From the NCBI RefSeq assembly GCF_030732225.1, contig NZ_CP132230.1:586001-650000 (forward strand): a stretch of DNA of 64,000 nucleotides, given 5' to 3'. Under the pieces are notes generated by a model, which was given only the letters and a program-made list of their open reading frames with translations, did no database searches and was not told the DNA's origin. This document shows, in pieces, positions 1 through 8,838 of this stretch. How positions within the stretch are numbered: position 1 is the stretch's first letter; each line of letters begins with the position of its first letter. The position numbers and the translations under genes were made by a program. Source of the stretch: Streptococcus iniae. GTDB lineage: Bacteria; Bacillota; Bacilli; Lactobacillales; Streptococcaceae.

Positions 1-266
1 AACTGCAAATTATTATTCCCCTAGGCAAGGAAGCAAGTCGTGGTGACCAACTAGAAAATGCCCAGTATTTTGAAAAGCATCATTATGCTAGACAACTTAG
101 TGAGGACTCTCTAAGTTTGGAAAAATTGATTGAAGAAGTTAATGCTTTGCTAAAAAATCAAGAGTCTTATAAAGATGCCATGAGACAATCACACGAAATC
201 ACATCACCAGAAAGGTTTTATGAGTTGTTGAGGGCTGATATAAGTTCCAAAACAAAGGATAGGTAG
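1..266 (+). CDS. murG: MurG, 3' end (partial)
   Basis: Carboxy-terminal 87 codons of UDP-N-acetylglucosamine--N-acetylmuramyl-(pentapeptide) transferase, which makes lipid II at the inner face of the membrane. The reading frame is open from base 3 to the TAG at 264-266. The first residues read IIIPLGKEASRGDQLENAQY, the MurG C-domain segment (I-P-L-x(3)-A-S-R-G-D-Q) near the UDP-GlcNAc site. The 5' part lies outside the window. The stop codon is directly followed by the divIB ATG at 267, so the two genes are translationally coupled, as expected for the dcw cluster of streptococci. Confidence 0.9.
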   Translation, partial: LQIIIPLGKEASRGDQLENAQYFEKHHYARQLSEDSLSLEKLIEEVNALLKNQESYKDAMRQSHEITSPERFYELLRADISSKTKDR

Positions 267-1460
267 ATGACAAAAAATAAGAAAAAAACCGAAAATCAAC
301 CTGTTAACTTAAGTGAATGGCAGAAGCGAAATATTGAATTTTTGGAGAAAAAAAGACTTCAAGAAGAAGAGGAAGAAAAACGAAGAGAAAAACTTCTTCT
401 TGAAAAAAAAGCTGAGTTTCAAAAAGAACAAGAAGAAGTAGTATCCGAAATTTCCGAAGAAGATGAACAAGTAAGTACAGAAGAAATTGCTGTAGAAGAA
501 ACAGTAGTTGAGGAAGAAAGAGAACAAAACGTTGAGCAAGAGTCTCTAAAAACTCTGAAAACTAAAAAAGTTAAAAGAGAAAAAAGCAGACGAGAATTGG
601 CTTTTATTAAGGCAATTCCAGTTCTATTAATCAGCCTTTTAATGCTATCAGGGTCACTTTTTATGCTGACACCATATAGTAAAAATAAAGTTTTTTCGAC
701 CAAAGGGAATAAGCATACCAGTCTGACAGAACTCATTGATCAAAGTAAAATTAAAGACAGTGATTACATTTCAAAGGTTTGGTTATCATCCAGTAAGTTT
801 GAAACTGCAATTAAAAATGCTAATCCCTGGATAAAAGTTGTTTTGATAAGTTATGATTTTCCTAATCGTTTTACATTTGACGTTAAGGAGTATAATATTA
901 TTGCTTATGCACAAGAAGAAAATGGCTTACAACCTATTCTTGAAAATGGTCGACGTGTTGATATGGTCAATCATTCAAAGTTACCAAAATCTTATTTGAT
1001 TATTAATCTAAAAGACGAAACAGCTATTCAGAATCTTGTTAAAGATTTGACCAAGTTGCCCAAAGAATTAGTGAAAAATATTAAATCGGTCTCTTCTATA
1101 GATTCAAAAGTGACTCAAGATTTATTATTAATTGAACTGCATGACGGCAACCTTGTGCGAGTTCCGCAATCTCAATTGCTTGAAAAAATGCCTTATTATC
1201 CAAAAGTTAAAGGAAAAACAGAAGGTGCTGTTATTGTCGATATGGAAGTTGGTATTTATTCAACAACAAGTGATATTGAAGCGACTCCAGCAACCCCAAT
1301 TGAAAATAAAGAGGCCCTTAAACAAAAGACAAAAGAGCAACAAGAGTCTTCTGAAAATCAAGAAAATGGACAAACTGCTAGCAATGAAACAGGTCAATCT
1401 TCAGGAGAAGAAGTGCCAACACAACCTGGAACTCCAACTTCAGCTCCAGCAGTCCAATAG
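267..1460 (+). CDS. divIB: Cell division protein DivIB/FtsQ
   Basis: Bitopic division protein that joins FtsL and DivIC/FtsB at the septum. Layout: a charged, Glu/Lys-rich cytoplasmic region (residues about 1-110), one membrane helix (about 111-134, with IPVLLISLLMLSGSLFML), a POTRA domain (about 136-205) and the beta domain (about 205-330), then a Ser/Thr/Pro/Gln-rich tail. The long cytoplasmic part and low-complexity tail are usual for streptococcal DivIB. The start abuts the murG stop. The last codons overlap a fragment of an IS30-type transposase frame (1456-1509), so the very C-terminus may have been remodelled by an old insertion. ftsA, normally next in the cluster, is separated from it by an IS30 element. 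Confidence 0.9.
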   Translation: MTKNKKKTENQPVNLSEWQKRNIEFLEKKRLQEEEEEKRREKLLLEKKAEFQKEQEEVVSEISEEDEQVSTEEIAVEETVVEEEREQNVEQESLKTLKTKKVKREKSRRELAFIKAIPVLLISLLMLSGSLFMLTPYSKNKVFSTKGNKHTSLTELIDQSKIKDSDYISKVWLSSSKFETAIKNANPWIKVVLISYDFPNRFTFDVKEYNIIAYAQEENGLQPILENGRRVDMVNHSKLPKSYLIINLKDETAIQNLVKDLTKLPKELVKNIKSVSSIDSKVTQDLLLIELHDGNLVRVPQSQLLEKMPYYPKVKGKTEGAVIVDMEVGIYSTTSDIEATPATPIENKEALKQKTKEQQESSENQENGQTASNETGQSSGEEVPTQPGTPTSAPAVQ

Positions 1461-1509
1461 TAGGAAAATTGGTCTTGACAAAGACTTAAAGTATCAGATT
1501 TTAGAATAA
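1456..1509 (+). pseudogene. IS30-type transposase remnant
   Basis: The plus-strand frame 1456-1506 reads NSRKIGLDKDLKYQILE before a stop. Residues IGLDKDLKYQIL closely match IGLDKDTKERIL in the intact IS30 transposase nearby, but in the opposite orientation and without neighbouring IS30 sequence. It overlaps the last codon and stop of divIB. It looks like a fossil fragment of a second IS30-family copy. The match is short, so the call is moderate. Confidence 0.45.
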
Positions 1510-1516
1510 AAATTAA

Positions 1517-1530
1517 ATTGACAAAAAAGA
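1517..1530. repeat. Direct repeat, left copy, flanking IS30 element
   Basis: ATTGACAAAAAAGA occurs here and again at 2604-2617, each copy abutting the outer edge of the imperfect inverted repeats of the IS30 element. It is a candidate 14-bp target-site duplication and carries a TTGACA -35 hexamer. Confidence 0.6.
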
Positions 1531-1549
1531 GCTAAATTTCAAGTCCAAG

Positions 1550-2503
1550 TTAGCCAGCGGTTAAAAACTCTTTAGGAGATTTGTAGTCTAATATTTTCTT
1601 AGGATAGTTGTTTATCCAATTTTCAATGAATGCGACCTCTCTTTGGGTCGTTTTCTTTGTTCCTTTAGGTAACCATCTTCTGATCAGTCTGTTATGGTTC
1701 TCATTCGTTCCCCTTTCCCAGGAAGCGTAGGGATGTGCGTAGTAGATATCTTCTTTTGGAAAGACAAGAGAAAGTCTGTTGAATTCAGTTCCGTTATCAG
1801 CTGTAATAGAGTGAATAGGGTGAGTCTTTACTATACTTTCTAAGGCATGATTGACCGACTGAGCAGACTTATCCGGAATGAGTCTGATAATCTGGTGACG
1901 ACTACGGCGGTCTGTTAGAGTTAGTAGACATTCATTCTTAGCCCTTGTTAGAATAACCGTATCAATTTCATAATGCCCATTTTCAAGTCTACGATTAATC
2001 GCATCAGGTCTTTTCTCAATGGATTGACCAGCAGGTTTGAAACGAGGGCTAGCCTTCTTTGATTTTCCCTTTCTTTTCCTTGGATACAAGATGTGATCAG
2101 AATGGATGCCAAGGTGTCCGTTATGAATCCAATAATAGATGGTTGAAACAGGAACAGCTATACCTTTCGACTTCACCATCATTTCAGGTGAAAAGTTCTG
2201 CCTCATATAGTGCAGAATCCTCTCTTTCGTATCTTTATCCAAGCCAATAGAACGAATAGAATTTCGTCGTTTATTCTCATAGCTAGCTTGAGCGTAGTCA
2301 GCTTGATAAATCATTTCAAATTTACCTTTACGAATTTGTTGTCTGACAAGTCCTCGTTTAACCTCATTATGAATGGTTTGAGGCGCTTTACCTAGCAAGT
2401 TAGCGATGGCTCTATTGGACTTTCCTTCTGACTTCCATTTCTCGATGAAGTAACGCTCAGCTATTGTCAAATGTTTTCCTTTTGGTGTATAATGTTCATG
2501 CAT
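1550..2503 (-). CDS. IS30-family transposase
   Basis: 317-residue DDE transposase. The N-terminus has the helix-turn-helix typical of IS30 (LTIAERYFIEKWKSEGKS, then RAIANLLGKAPQTIHNEVKR). The catalytic core shows D in HYEIDTV (about residue 180), D in SITADNGTEF (about 236) and E in ERGTNENHNRLIRR (about 268-271), the IS30 DDE signature. Length is normal for the family, close to streptococcal IS1239-type transposases. The ATG at 2503 lies in one arm of a hairpin (2501-2559), which may keep read-through transcripts from being translated. Confidence 0.92.
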   Translation of the reverse strand: MHEHYTPKGKHLTIAERYFIEKWKSEGKSNRAIANLLGKAPQTIHNEVKRGLVRQQIRKGKFEMIYQADYAQASYENKRRNSIRSIGLDKDTKERILHYMRQNFSPEMMVKSKGIAVPVSTIYYWIHNGHLGIHSDHILYPRKRKGKSKKASPRFKPAGQSIEKRPDAINRRLENGHYEIDTVILTRAKNECLLTLTDRRSRHQIIRLIPDKSAQSVNHALESIVKTHPIHSITADNGTEFNRLSLVFPKEDIYYAHPYASWERGTNENHNRLIRRWLPKGTKKTTQREVAFIENWINNYPKKILDYKSPKEFLTAG

Positions 2504-2559
2504 CTCAAAGTGTCCTATCTTGTGTTTGTGGTGAACTACAAGTATATCTCTTTGAGATG
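2501..2559 (-). promoter_or_regulatory. Hairpin covering the IS30 transposase start codon
   Basis: CATCTCAAAG (2501-2510) and CTTTGAGATG (2550-2559) are perfect 10-bp inverted repeats. On the minus-strand RNA the distal arm contains the transposase AUG. Only RNAs starting upstream of 2559 can form the stem, so externally initiated transcripts would be poorly translated. Such anti-read-through hairpins are known in other IS families. Confidence 0.5.
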
Positions 2560-2603
2560 TTTTTTCATACCCTCAGATGGCTAACTTCATTTTAGAACTT
2601 TCT

Positions 2604-2617
2604 ATTGACAAAAAAGA
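2604..2617. repeat. Direct repeat, right copy, flanking IS30 element
   Basis: Second copy of ATTGACAAAAAAGA (first at 1517-1530). Here its TTGACA still serves as the -35 hexamer of a promoter that points to ftsA. Confidence 0.6.
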
Positions 2618-2632
2618 TTAAGTTTGTATAAC
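2605..2632 (+). promoter_or_regulatory. Promoter P1 upstream of ftsA
   Basis: TTGACA (2605-2610), 16-bp spacer, TATAAC (2627-2632). The predicted start near 2639 falls inside the 5' arm of the following terminator hairpin, so RNA from this promoter cannot form the full stem. Confidence 0.6.
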
Positions 2633-2668
2633 AAAAAACGTAAAATGATAACATTTTACGTTTTTTTA
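2633..2668. terminator. Intrinsic terminator between divIB and ftsA
   Basis: Perfect 15-bp stem (2633-2647 with 2652-2666), loop ATAA, followed by a T-run to 2667. It is A/T-symmetric, so it could work in both directions, shielding ftsA from the IS and the reverse. Confidence 0.75.
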
Positions 2669-2677
2669 TGATACAAT
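2669..2677 (+). promoter_or_regulatory. Extended -10 promoter P2 of ftsA
   Basis: TG-A-TACAAT (2669-2677) directly after the terminator; no good -35. The predicted start near 2684 gives a 65-nt leader before ftsA. Confidence 0.6.
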
Positions 2678-2749
2678 ATTCACTGAATAATTCTGTTTTT
2701 GAACAGATTTTAGAATAGTAAAAGTTTGGAAAGAAGTGAGGTCAAGTGA

Positions 2750-4114
2750 ATGGCTAGAAATGGCTTTTTTACTGGTTTGGATATAGGAACTAGCTCCATT
2801 AAGGTTTTAGTAGCAGAATTTGTTTCAGGTGAAATGAATGTTATTGGCGTTAGTAATGTCCCTAGTACCGGCGTAAAAGATGGAATAATTATTGATATTG
2901 AAGCAGCAGCTGCTGCAATCAAAACTGCAGTTGAACAGGCAGAAGAAAAAGCAGGAATGACAATTGAAAAAGTCAACGTTGGTCTTCCAGCGAACCTTCT
3001 TCAAATTGAGCCTAGCCAAGGGATGATACCAGTTCCAAGTGAATCAAAAGAAATCAAAGATGAAGATGTTGATAGTGTTGTTAAATCAGCTCTAACAAAA
3101 AGCATCACACCAGAACGCGAAGTTATTTCATTAGTTCCAGAAGAATTTATTGTTGATGGCTTCCAAGGCATTCGTGACCCTCGCGGTATGATGGGGATTC
3201 GTTTAGAGATGCGTGGCTTGATTTATACAGGTCCAAGCACAATCTTACACAATCTTCGTAAAACTGTAGAACGTGCTGGTATTAAAGTTGAAAATATTCT
3301 GATTACACCACTGGCATTGGCTAAAACAGTTTTAAACGAAGGCGAACGCGAGTTTGGCGCAACTGTTATTGATATGGGTGGCGGTCAAACAACTGTTGCT
3401 TCAATGAGAGCACAAGAACTTCAATACACGAATATTTATACTGAAGGTGGCGAATACATCACCAAGGATATTTCCAAAGTATTGAAAACATCCATGTCAA
3501 TTGCAGAAGCTTTGAAATTCAACTTTGGACAAGCTAATGTTGAAGAAGCTAGTTTAACAGAAACTGTGAGTGTTGATGTTGTTGGTAGTGAAGAGCCTGT
3601 AGAAGTAACAGAACGTTATCTCTCAGAAATCATCTCTGCACGTGTGCGTCATATTCTTGAACGTGTTAAACAAGATTTAGACCGTGGTCGTCTTTTAGAA
3701 TTACCAGGTGGTATTGTTCTTGTTGGTGGTGGGGCTATTGTTCCTGGCGTTGTTGATATTGCTCAAGAAATCTTTGGAACAACCGTTAAACTTCATGTGC
3801 CAAATCAAGTTGGTATTAGAAATCCAATGTTTGCCAATGTTATCAGTTTGGTAGAGTATGTTGGTAAGATGTCTGAAGTTGATGTTTTAGCACAGAATGC
3901 AGTATCAGGTGAAGAACTGTTAAGAAGAAAACCAGTTGATTATTCTAACCACGATACTTATGTTCCTAATTACAACGAAGCAAGACCAACTAATTCGACC
4001 CCAAGTTATGAACCTCAAGTGGCTCCAGCACAATATGGTAGTCAAGAGCCAGCTCAGCCTAAGGCGAAATTGGGTGATCGTGTTCGTGGCATTTTTGGAA
4101 GCATGTTTGATTAA
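2750..4114 (+). CDS. ftsA: Cell division protein FtsA
   Basis: Actin-like ATPase that ties FtsZ filaments to the membrane and recruits late divisome proteins. 454 residues. Phosphate-1 motif GLDIGTSSIK at about 9-18, phosphate-2 motif VIDMGGGQTTV at about 206-216, adenosine motif VLVGGGAIVPGV at about 324-335. The Pro/Gln-rich linker after residue 380 leads to a C-terminal amphipathic helix, LGDRVRGIFGSMFD, the membrane-targeting sequence. The SD AAGTGAGG (2734-2741) precedes the ATG. ftsZ follows after 27 bp. Intact despite the upstream IS and served by two promoters downstream of it. Confidence 0.97.
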   Translation: MARNGFFTGLDIGTSSIKVLVAEFVSGEMNVIGVSNVPSTGVKDGIIIDIEAAAAAIKTAVEQAEEKAGMTIEKVNVGLPANLLQIEPSQGMIPVPSESKEIKDEDVDSVVKSALTKSITPEREVISLVPEEFIVDGFQGIRDPRGMMGIRLEMRGLIYTGPSTILHNLRKTVERAGIKVENILITPLALAKTVLNEGEREFGATVIDMGGGQTTVASMRAQELQYTNIYTEGGEYITKDISKVLKTSMSIAEALKFNFGQANVEEASLTETVSVDVVGSEEPVEVTERYLSEIISARVRHILERVKQDLDRGRLLELPGGIVLVGGGAIVPGVVDIAQEIFGTTVKLHVPNQVGIRNPMFANVISLVEYVGKMSEVDVLAQNAVSGEELLRRKPVDYSNHDTYVPNYNEARPTNSTPSYEPQVAPAQYGSQEPAQPKAKLGDRVRGIFGSMFD

Positions 4115-4132
4115 AAGATAGTAATAAAGTGA

Positions 4133-5458
<1,326 letters not shown>

Positions 5459-5464
5459 AACATA

Positions 5465-6136
5465 ATGGATTTAAAGCAAAATAAAGAAGAGATTTTTAAA
5501 AGAATCCAAAGTTCTTGTCTAGCTGCAGGACGTAATGAAGACTCAGTCTCAGTGATTGCAGTTACCAAGTATGTGGATAATGATATTGCAGGACAGTTAA
5601 TCAACACGGGGATTAAGCACATTGGTGAAAACCGTGTTGATAAATTTCTTGATAAATATGAAGCACTTAAGGATAAAGAATTAATTTGGCATTTAATTGG
5701 AACCCTTCAAAGGCGTAAAGTTAAGGATGTCATTAACAAAGTAGATTATTTTCATGCTTTAGATTCGGTTAGTCTTGCTCAAGAAATTCAAAAACGTGCT
5801 GATCATCCCATCAAATGTTTCCTCCAAGTCAATATTTCTGAAGAAGAAAGCAAACATGGCTTTAAAATGAATGAGATTGAAGAAGCACTTGATCAGATAG
5901 AAGGCTTAGATAAGCTTCAAATTGTAGGCTTAATGACAATGGCACCATTGAATGCAAATCAAGAAACAATCGCTAATATTTTTGGAAAAACAAATCAATT
6001 GAGAGAAGCTTTACAAGCACAAAATAGAAAGAATATGCCTTTTTCAGAACTTAGTATGGGAATGAGTAATGACTTTGATCTTGCTATTCAAAATGGTACA
6101 AGTTTTGTCAGGATTGGAACTTCTTTCTTTAAATAA
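5465..6136 (+). CDS. ylmE: YggS/YlmE family PLP-binding protein
   Basis: 223-residue pyridoxal-phosphate homeostasis protein (COG0325, PLPBP/YggS family), a cytosolic TIM-barrel protein without known catalysis. The PLP lysine lies in VIAVTKYVD (about residues 30-38). The family signature [11 protein letters not shown] and the C-terminal [23 protein letters not shown] phosphate-binding region are present (20-residue core [20 protein letters not shown]). It begins six bases after ftsZ with no clear SD, so it relies on coupling. It is the usual gene between ftsZ and sepF. Confidence 0.93.
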   Translation: MDLKQNKEEIFKRIQSSCLAAGRNEDSVSVIAVTKYVDNDIAGQLINTGIKHIGENRVDKFLDKYEALKDKELIWHLIGTLQRRKVKDVINKVDYFHALDSVSLAQEIQKRADHPIKCFLQVNISEEESKHGFKMNEIEEALDQIEGLDKLQIVGLMTMAPLNANQETIANIFGKTNQLREALQAQNRKNMPFSELSMGMSNDFDLAIQNGTSFVRIGTSFFK

Positions 6137-6149
6137 AATGGAGAAAAAT

Positions 6150-6764
6150 ATGGCATTTAAAGATACACTTAATAAGATGGTTTCTTATTTTGATACTGAT
6201 GGCGTCAGTGAAATGGAGGAAACCAGTACTCCTCAAAAAGTGGAAGAAAAGGTAAAAACGCAAAAAGAAGCGGTAACTCCAAATCAACCACATACTTCAA
6301 GTCGCCCAGTAACTCAAAGACCAGTTGCTACTGAACAGAAAGTTCGTCAATACCCAAATCAGTCGCAAGCTAGACCAACTCATGTTGAAACGATGGAAAG
6401 ACGGGCAAATCCAGAAGCTCTTGTATCACAACGACGTGACCAAATGCAGCAAGTTTCAAAACAAGAGCAAACAACAATTGTTTTGAAATACCCTAAAAAG
6501 TATGAAGATGCACAAGAAATTGTTGACTTATTGATTGTTAATGAATGTGTTCTTATTGATTTTCAATTTATGCTTGATGCTCAAGCTAGAAGATGTTTAG
6601 ATTTCATTGATGGCGCAAGTAAAGTACTCTATGGTACTCTTCAAAAAGTAGGTTCTTCAATGTATTTGTTGACCCCATCCAATGTATCTGTTAATATTGA
6701 AGATATGAATATTCCAAATAGTGGCCAAGATTTTGGTTATGATTTTGATATGAAGAGACGGTAA
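6150..6764 (+). CDS. sepF: Cell division protein SepF
   Basis: 204-residue FtsZ-binding protein that bundles or aligns FtsZ filaments and binds membrane through its N-terminal helix ([14 protein letters not shown]). A Gln/Pro/Thr-rich linker (about 25-110) is followed by the globular SepF domain (about 115-195; [20 protein letters not shown], then [20 protein letters not shown] and [10 protein letters not shown]). I chose the ATG at 6150 because GGAG (6140-6143) is properly spaced; a longer frame would run into ylmE. ylmG starts 3 bp later. Confidence 0.95.
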   Translation: MAFKDTLNKMVSYFDTDGVSEMEETSTPQKVEEKVKTQKEAVTPNQPHTSSRPVTQRPVATEQKVRQYPNQSQARPTHVETMERRANPEALVSQRRDQMQQVSKQEQTTIVLKYPKKYEDAQEIVDLLIVNECVLIDFQFMLDAQARRCLDFIDGASKVLYGTLQKVGSSMYLLTPSNVSVNIEDMNIPNSGQDFGYDFDMKRR

Positions 6765-6767
6765 GCA

Positions 6768-7025
6768 ATGATTTTTTTACTAATCATCATTTTAAATATT
6801 ATTAAGGTTTATTCTTATTTACTCCTAGGTTTTGCATTATTATCTTGGTTTCCAGGAGCGTATGATACATGGCTAGGGAGATTAATTTGTCATTTAGTTG
6901 AACCAGTTTTGAAACCTTTTCAAAAGTTGCCTTTGCAAATTGCTGGGATAGATTTTACTGTTTTTGCAGTTATGATAGCCCTCAATTTTTTAAGTGATTT
7001 TCTGATAAAACTATTAATTAGATGA
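6768..7025 (+). CDS. ylmG: YggT-family membrane protein YlmG
   Basis: 85-residue YGGT-family membrane protein with two hydrophobic segments (about 2-25 and 60-83) linked by the motif GRLICHLVEPVLKPFQKLP. The family occurs next to sepF in many Firmicutes and is linked to division-site organisation, but its biochemical role is unclear. The stop overlaps the ylmH ATG by 4 bp (ATGA). Confidence 0.92.
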   Translation: MIFLLIIILNIIKVYSYLLLGFALLSWFPGAYDTWLGRLICHLVEPVLKPFQKLPLQIAGIDFTVFAVMIALNFLSDFLIKLLIR

Positions 7026-7813
7026 CTAAACAAAAAGACATTTTGCAACACTTTCACCCAGATGAATATCCCTTTATTGAAAAAATAAAAGATGTGATTC
7101 AAAAGGTTGATCAAACTTATGTTTTACATGTAACGGATTTTTTAAATCCTAGGCAAATTACCATTGCTAAAAATGTGGTAGCACATTCAGGACTTCATTG
7201 TTATTCTTCGACAGATTCTTTTCAGAGTGAGTATGGTCGTTTGATTATTGCACCAGATTATTATCAATTGGATGAAGCTGACTTTGAAATTTCCTTACTC
7301 GAAATGAGATATCATGCAAAATTTAACCAACTCAAACACTCGCAAATTTTAGGCACATTAATTAATGAACTTGGAATAAAGCGTTCCTTAATTGGGGATA
7401 TTCTTGTAGAAGAAGGTTACGCCCAATTAATGGTTTGTCAGCATCTTTTAAGTTATTTTTTAGGGAATATCACTAGAATTGCAAGAACAAGTGTTAGTCT
7501 AAAAGAGATTGATTTTAGTAAACAAATCATTCCTAAAATGCAAGCCTCTATGGTTGATGTTACGGTATCGAGTTTAAGAATTGATCGTCTCATGGCAAGT
7601 ATTTTGAAGCTATCTCGACATCAAGCTATCAAATTGATTGCATCAGAAAAGGTTACAATTAACTATAGGAAAATTAATAAGGCATCTGATCTTTTAGAAG
7701 TCGGTGATCTGGTTAGCGTCCGAGGTTTTGGTCGTTTCATGTTAATGGCGGATAATGGCTTTACTAAAAATGGAAAACATAAATTGACACTCAGTAAAAC
7801 GTTGCATAAATAA
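7022..7813 (+). CDS. ylmH: S4-domain RNA-binding protein YlmH
   Basis: 263-residue protein with a C-terminal S4 RNA-binding domain (about residues 180-240: RIDRLMASILKLSRHQAIKL then ASEKVTINYRKI). The N-terminal part is the YlmH-specific domain (about 1-170). YlmH is reported in Bacillus to help rescue obstructed 50S subunits. Overlaps ylmG by 4 bp. divIVA follows after 9 bp with SD AAGGAG. Confidence 0.92.
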   Translation: MTKQKDILQHFHPDEYPFIEKIKDVIQKVDQTYVLHVTDFLNPRQITIAKNVVAHSGLHCYSSTDSFQSEYGRLIIAPDYYQLDEADFEISLLEMRYHAKFNQLKHSQILGTLINELGIKRSLIGDILVEEGYAQLMVCQHLLSYFLGNITRIARTSVSLKEIDFSKQIIPKMQASMVDVTVSSLRIDRLMASILKLSRHQAIKLIASEKVTINYRKINKASDLLEVGDLVSVRGFGRFMLMADNGFTKNGKHKLTLSKTLHK

Positions 7814-7822
7814 GGAGAAATA

Positions 7823-8584
7823 ATGGTACTTTCAGCACTAGAAATTAAAGATAAAACATTTAAAACAAAATTACGTGGTTATAGCGAAGAAGAAGTTAAT
7901 GAATTTCTTGACATCGTTGTTGATGACTATGAATACTTAGTAAAGAAAACACGTGATCAAGAAGCTAAAATTGCAACTCTTGAAGAAAAGCTTTCTTACT
8001 TTGATGAAATGAAAGAGTCACTTAGCCAATCTGTTATTTTGGCTCAAGAAACTTCTGAAAAAGTAAAAGCCTCAGCAAATGCTGAAGCAACGAATTTAGT
8101 TAGCAAAGCTAATTACGATGCCCAACATTTGTTGGATGAATCAAAAGCTAAAGCCAACCAAATGTTACGTGAAGCAACTGATGAAGCAAAACGTGTTGCA
8201 ATTGAGACTGAAGAATTGAAACGTCAAACACGTGTTTTCAATCAACGTCTTGTTTCATTAATTGAAGCGCAGTTATCTTTAGCAAATTCTCCAGAATGGT
8301 CAGAATTAATGCAACCTACTGCTGTTTACCTTCAAAATTCAGATGTTGCCTTTAAAGAAGTTGTAAAAGAAGTTCTCGGAGAAGATATTCCTGAGACAAA
8401 CGACAGTGCTTCTTTTGATGCGACACGTCAATTTACTCCGGAAGAAATGGAAGAATTGCAACGTCGTGTAGATGAAAGCAATAAAGAGTTGGAATCACAT
8501 TTAGAGCAACAAAACAGTGATTTCTCTGAACCTGAAATCAATTTGAATGAAACCCAAACTTTTAAATTAAATATTGAAGACTAA
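7823..8584 (+). CDS. divIVA: Cell division protein DivIVA
   Basis: Coiled-coil membrane-curvature sensor that marks septa and poles and scaffolds peripheral growth in streptococci. 253 residues. N-terminal lipid-binding domain (LSALEIKDKTFKTKLRGYSE, then EEVNEFLDIVVDDYEYLVKK), a long coiled coil (about 30-175) and an acidic C-terminal tail. The SD AAGGAGA precedes the ATG. It is the last gene of the division block; the T-box leader of ileS starts just after it. Confidence 0.96.
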   Translation: MVLSALEIKDKTFKTKLRGYSEEEVNEFLDIVVDDYEYLVKKTRDQEAKIATLEEKLSYFDEMKESLSQSVILAQETSEKVKASANAEATNLVSKANYDAQHLLDESKAKANQMLREATDEAKRVAIETEELKRQTRVFNQRLVSLIEAQLSLANSPEWSELMQPTAVYLQNSDVAFKEVVKEVLGEDIPETNDSASFDATRQFTPEEMEELQRRVDESNKELESHLEQQNSDFSEPEINLNETQTFKLNIED

Positions 8585-8609
8585 GAAAAATAAGATGATT
8601 TGTTAATAC

Positions 8610-8805
8610 TTACAGCAAGTAGGTGATGATGAGAGACCTATATTCCCTTGACAAATGATTATCATTTTCGATCTTTCTAACTGAAGTCAGTAAGTTAGGA
8701 GGTTAGCTCACCTTACGAGCAAAGAGGGAATAATAGATTATTATTCTGAACTAAGGTGGTACCACGAGCTTTCGTCCTTTTTGCGGCGAGGCTCTTTTTG
8801 TTTAC
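8610..8805 (+). promoter_or_regulatory. T-box riboswitch of ileS
   Basis: tRNA-sensing leader. The T-box core AAGGTGGTACCACG is at 8753-8766. It is followed by a terminator (GAGC... to ...GCTCTTTTTG, 8766-8800) that competes with the antiterminator. Complementary TATTCCCTT (8641-8649) and AAGAGGGAATA (about 8721-8732) form the base of stem I. Candidate AUC specifier triplets lie at 8661-8663 and 8671-8673; I could not decide between them. Uncharged tRNA-Ile would stabilise the antiterminator and allow ileS expression. Confidence 0.93.
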
Positions 8806-8838
8806 AGTTATTACAATACTGATAAGGAGCTTGAGATT

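Larger units (their letters stand above)
1531..2603 (-). mobile_element. IS30-family insertion sequence
   Basis: About 1.07 kb element between divIB and ftsA with one transposase gene on the minus strand. The ends are imperfect 26-bp inverted repeats: 1531-1556 against 2578-2603, 16 of 26 matching, best in the inner ten bases AAGTTAGCCA. It is flanked by a 14-bp direct repeat. IS30 elements usually duplicate 2-3 bp, but long duplications are known in the family (IS1630 of Mycoplasma fermentans). The frame is intact, so the element could be active. Exact ends are inferred from the repeats. Confidence 0.8.

Noticed and set aside
309..736. Phe- and Ser-rich minus-strand open frames opposite divIB
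   Set aside because: They come from the Lys/Glu-rich coding of divIB on the other strand; no start signals.
1495..1508. 14-bp repeat CAGATTTTAGAATA, also at 2704-2717
   Set aside because: AT-rich and not at element ends, so it is likely chance; I did not treat it as a recombination site.
1132..1509. A 125-codon plus frame overlapping divIB
   Set aside because: It is an alternative frame of divIB. Only its last 17 codons resemble a transposase and they are listed as a remnant.
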